Assembly (NCBI GenBank): GCA_046565785.1
Contig: JBKHXZ010000077.1
Coordinates: 1-8,817, forward strand
From: DATHWB01 sp046565785
GTDB taxonomy: Bacteria; Actinomycetota; Acidimicrobiia; Spongiisociales; ZC4RG35
Direction of reading: 5' to 3'
DNA length: 8,817 bases
Numbering within the stretch: the stretch's first letter is position 1; every line of letters begins with the position of its first letter. Of the stretch, positions 6,761 to 8,817 are shown one piece after another. The translations under genes and the position numbers were made by a program. Under the pieces are notes generated by a model. That model did no database searches and was not told the origin of the DNA. It saw only the letters and a list, made by a program, of their open reading frames with translations.

Positions 6761-7410
6761 CGGGTCATCTCGTGAATGTGGGTCGGGATCTCGAGCATTG
6801 CCGGGTTGCGCGGGTCGGGCTCGGGTGATTCGTATCCGCGTCGGACGGGAAGCACGCCCGCCCAGATCGGAAGCTCGTAGTCCTCTTCTTCGTCGTTTGG
6901 GCCCCCGGTGCGCATCTTCACGGACGCCTCGTCGATCAGGATCGAAGCCATGGCGGTTCCTCGGACCTCCTTGTCGGTCATGGGCCGGAGGTGAGGTCTC
7001 CGTCCCGGAAGCAACTTGTCGACGTAGGCGTCGAGGATCCTGCGCCGCTCGTCGACGTCCTGAACTGTCTCGGTGGTGCCGAACAGCACGACCGACCGGT
7101 AATTGGCGGAATGATGGAACGCCGATCGGGCAAGCACCAATCCGTCGACGATGGTGAGGGTGACGCAGACTTCCAAGCCCGCTTTCGCCCGTCGCATGAG
7201 CCGAGTGGCGGGGGATCCGTGCAGGTAGAGGCGATCGTCGATCCGGGCGTGGAGCATCGGGATGACGAAGGGTCGGCCGTCGTCGACGAAGCCGACGTGG
7301 GCGACGGTGGTCTCGTCGATGATGCGATACGCCAGATCGCGGTCGTACGAGGCTCGGGCGGCGTAGCGGACGGTGGTGTGGTCGGTGCGGGCGAGTGGTG
7401 GACGGGTCAT
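6757..7410 (-). CDS. PPOX-fold flavin-binding protein (Pyridox_ox_2-like)
   Basis: The 217-residue protein has the FMN-binding split-barrel fold of the pyridoxamine 5'-phosphate oxidase family, in the broad group that includes NimA-like nitroimidazole reductases. Signs are TTVAHVGFVDDGRPFVIPML (34-53), LYLHGSPATRLMR (61-73), SAFHHSANYRSVVLFGTTE (96-114) and a closing PIWAGVLPVRRG (181-192). It is not the classic PdxH enzyme, so oxidation of pyridoxamine phosphate is not shown; a flavin-dependent reductase or an F420 or heme binder is also possible. The frame is open much further upstream, but the ATG at 7410 is chosen because the family starts there and the extension would cross the promoter gap and run opposite the MocR coding region. 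It is the first gene of a two-gene operon with the EamA transporter. No Shine-Dalgarno site is seen, and the likely -10 box is so close that the leader would be only a few bases. Confidence 0.85.
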   Translation of the reverse strand: MTRPPLARTDHTTVRYAARASYDRDLAYRIIDETTVAHVGFVDDGRPFVIPMLHARIDDRLYLHGSPATRLMRRAKAGLEVCVTLTIVDGLVLARSAFHHSANYRSVVLFGTTETVQDVDERRRILDAYVDKLLPGRRPHLRPMTDKEVRGTAMASILIDEASVKMRTGGPNDEEEDYELPIWAGVLPVRRGYESPEPDPRNPAMLEIPTHIHEMTR

Positions 7411-7444
7411 GGAAGAATCGATATTATGTAGCAATACAGAACGA
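7399..7444. promoter_or_regulatory. Overlapping divergent promoters for the MocR gene and the flavoprotein operon
   Basis: The gap between the two start codons (7411-7444) is by far the most AT-rich part of the region. For the regulator, TGGACG (7399-7404) and TATTAT (7422-7427) are 17 bp apart, a good spacing, and predict a start of transcription near 7434. For the operon, TAATAT on the minus strand (7426 down to 7421) is a -10 box 10 bases before its ATG. The two -10 boxes share five bases, so both directions appear to compete for one melting site. The boxes are read by eye. Confidence 0.55.
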
Positions 7445-7462
7445 ATGTTGTATCGGAACAAA
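7434..7462. promoter_or_regulatory. Candidate operator of the MocR regulator
   Basis: Several repeat elements coincide here. CAGAACGAA (7437-7445) and CGGAACAAA (7454-7462) are imperfect direct repeats 17 bp apart. ATACA (7434-7438) and TGTAT (7449-7453) are inverted. TTGT-N6-ACAA (7448-7461) fits the GT-N-AC pattern common to GntR-family operators. The elements cover the start codon of the regulator and the upstream side of the flavoprotein promoter, a suitable place for autoregulation. MocR proteins such as GabR and PdxR are known to bind direct repeats. The 13-mer at 7433-7445 recurs at 85-97. Confidence 0.4.
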
Positions 7463-8752
7463 GATAGCAGTGATCGGCCGCGGAGTGCCGACGATCTGGT
7501 GGAGTCCATCGAGTCGCAGGTGGCGGCCGGCACCCTCGTCGGCGGAGAGCGGCTCCCCACCGTGCGCTCGCTCGCAGCAGAACTCGGGCTGGCTCCCAAC
7601 ACAGTGGCTTCCGCCTACCGCCGTCTGGCAGACCGAGGAGTGGTCGTCGGGCGGGGAAGAGCCGGAACCTTCGTCCTTCCACGTCCACCACTGGGAGTGC
7701 ATCGTTCGCTACAGATCCCGTCGGGTCTCGTGGATCTCGCCTCCGGATCACCCGACCCCCGCCTGCTGCCCGACCTGGGCCCGTACCTGCGGCATTCCGG
7801 GCCGTCGTCATCCTATGTCGATCCGGTCGTGCTCCCGGGCATCGAACAGGCAGGGCTCGATTGGCTGCGCCGCCAGGGTCTGCCGGCTGAACGGATCATC
7901 CTCACTTCCGGCGCCCTCGACGGCATCGAGCGGGTCCTCGCTGCCCGTCTACGACCTGGAGATGCGGTCGCGGTCGAATCCCCCGGCTGGTCCGCGTTGT
8001 ACGACCTGATCGGGGCACTGGGGCTGCAAGCAATACCGATCCAGATCGACTCCTACGGGATGCGTCCCGACGACCTCGCCAGCCGAATCGGCGGCGTGTC
8101 CGCCGTGGTCGTCACTCCGCGAGCGCAGAACCCGTACGGTGCCGCGTTCGACGTCGAGCGGCGGGACGATCTGGCGGAGGTGCTCGCCGCCCATCCGGAC
8201 GTGCTCCTGGTCGAAGACGACCATGCCGGACCGATCGCCGGAACCCCGCTCCACCCGCTCGGACAAGGTCGTCGGCGCTGGGCATTCGTCCAGTCGGTCG
8301 CCAAGGCGCTCGGACCAGACCTGCGACTCGCCTTGGTGGCCGGGGACGACTTGACCCTCGACCGAGTGGCGGGACGTCTGGGTGCGGGACCTGGGTGGGT
8401 GAGCCGGATCCTGCAGACGACTACGAGCGCGCTCATGGACGACCCACAGGTGTGGTCCCTCCTCGCCAGGGCGGAGGACGCCTACACCGTCCGTCGTCAG
8501 GCGCTCGTCTCAGCGTTCGCCGGCGCCGGACTATCGAGCACAGGACGATCAGGGCTCAACGTTTGGGTGGAAGTGTCGTCGGAGGGTGCCGCGGTGGCCA
8601 GGGCGGCGGCGGCGGGGTTCGCGGTCAGGGGCGGCTCGGCGTTCGGGGTGACCCCGCCGGCTGTGCGTATCACGGTCTCGAATCTCGACCTCGAGGACGT
8701 CTCGGCGGTGGTCGATGCCCTCGCCACCGGTGATCCGGCGCGGATCGTCTAG
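7445..8752 (+). CDS. MocR-type regulator, PtsJ-like (GntR wHTH fused to aminotransferase fold)
   Basis: This 435-residue transcription factor joins an N-terminal GntR winged helix (about 14-78; LPTVRSLAAELGLAPNTVASAYRRL then GRAGTFV) to a fold-type I aminotransferase domain that serves as a pyridoxal phosphate sensor. The aminotransferase part has TSGALDGIERVL (154-165), TPRAQNPYG (224-232), VEDDH (256-260) for the cofactor ring nitrogen, and SVAKALGPDLRLALVAG (284-300) with K287 as the likely Schiff-base lysine. The short linker and the phrases SGxPDPxxLPDL, TSGAxDxIER and SVxKxLGPDLRLA match my memory of Salmonella PtsJ, a PLP-responsive regulator of pdxK. The ATG at 7445 is chosen over the in-frame ATG at 7409, which would start inside the divergent gene. 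It probably regulates itself and the divergent flavoprotein-transporter pair. A pure enzyme role is unlikely given the wHTH. Confidence 0.9.
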   Translation: MLYRNKDSSDRPRSADDLVESIESQVAAGTLVGGERLPTVRSLAAELGLAPNTVASAYRRLADRGVVVGRGRAGTFVLPRPPLGVHRSLQIPSGLVDLASGSPDPRLLPDLGPYLRHSGPSSSYVDPVVLPGIEQAGLDWLRRQGLPAERIILTSGALDGIERVLAARLRPGDAVAVESPGWSALYDLIGALGLQAIPIQIDSYGMRPDDLASRIGGVSAVVVTPRAQNPYGAAFDVERRDDLAEVLAAHPDVLLVEDDHAGPIAGTPLHPLGQGRRRWAFVQSVAKALGPDLRLALVAGDDLTLDRVAGRLGAGPGWVSRILQTTTSALMDDPQVWSLLARAEDAYTVRRQALVSAFAGAGLSSTGRSGLNVWVEVSSEGAAVARAAAAGFAVRGGSAFGVTPPAVRITVSNLDLEDVSAVVDALATGDPARIV

Positions 8753-8763
8753 CGTCGAAGAAC

Positions 8764-8817
8764 ATGGCAGCTACCACGTTCACATCCATCGACGAACTTC
8801 GAGCCGCAGTCGGCTCA
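8764..8817 (+). CDS. Partial 5' end of a probable MaoC-family dehydratase gene
   Basis: Eighteen codons are visible (MAATTFTSIDELRAAVGS) before the window ends. Actinobacterial MaoC-like enoyl-CoA hydratases/acyl dehydratases often begin with a TF-S-DELKAAVG pattern, which this matches. The catalytic hot-dog fold and its Asp/His pair would lie beyond the edge. It starts 11 bases after the stop of the MocR regulator, with a weak GAAG at 8757-8760 as ribosome binding site, so it may be read through from that gene. The short match makes the family call tentative. Confidence 0.5.
   Translation, partial: MAATTFTSIDELRAAVGS

Noticed and set aside
7409..7444. ATG at 7409 as the start of the MocR regulator.
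   Set aside because: It lies inside the divergent gene's start codon and upstream of the best -10 box, so it would not be on the transcript.

Overview
This window comes from a GC-rich bacterial chromosome with tightly packed genes, several 4-base stop/start overlaps and almost no intergenic DNA. The codon use, a GTG start, start codons only a few bases behind likely -10 boxes, and a MaoC-type gene start at the right edge suggest an actinobacterium. A lineage such as Acidimicrobiia would fit, but this is inferred from style, not proven by any marker.

Left edge (1-194): no convincing gene. It holds a perfect 9-base tandem repeat, an 8-bp inverted repeat and a 12-base tandem repeat. Next comes mpgS (minus strand), a mannosyl-3-phosphoglycerate synthase of glycosyltransferase family GT55, which makes the phosphorylated precursor of the compatible solute mannosylglycerate. 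No phosphatase partner is seen next to it.

Centre (1472-5864, plus strand): a translationally coupled three-gene operon, sbcD-sbcC-nurA-like, divergent from mpgS across 53 bp. SbcD (Mre11-type nuclease) and SbcC (Rad50-type ATPase with a zinc hook) process DNA ends and hairpins. The third gene encodes a NurA-domain protein. The arrangement recalls the archaeal mre11-rad50-herA-nurA cluster without HerA and is the most interesting system here.

Right (5867-8752): a minus-strand pair, a PPOX-fold flavin-binding protein and an EamA/DMT transporter, coupled by an ATGA overlap. Divergent from it across 34 bp is a MocR-type regulator (GntR DNA-binding domain fused to an aminotransferase fold) that most resembles PtsJ. 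The AT-rich gap carries overlapping -10 boxes for both directions and GntR-like repeats, so the regulator probably controls itself and the pair, plausibly in response to pyridoxal phosphate. The window ends 18 codons into a probable MaoC-family dehydratase gene.

All coding genes inside the window look intact. There are no tRNA or rRNA genes, insertion sequences or CRISPR arrays that I can see.
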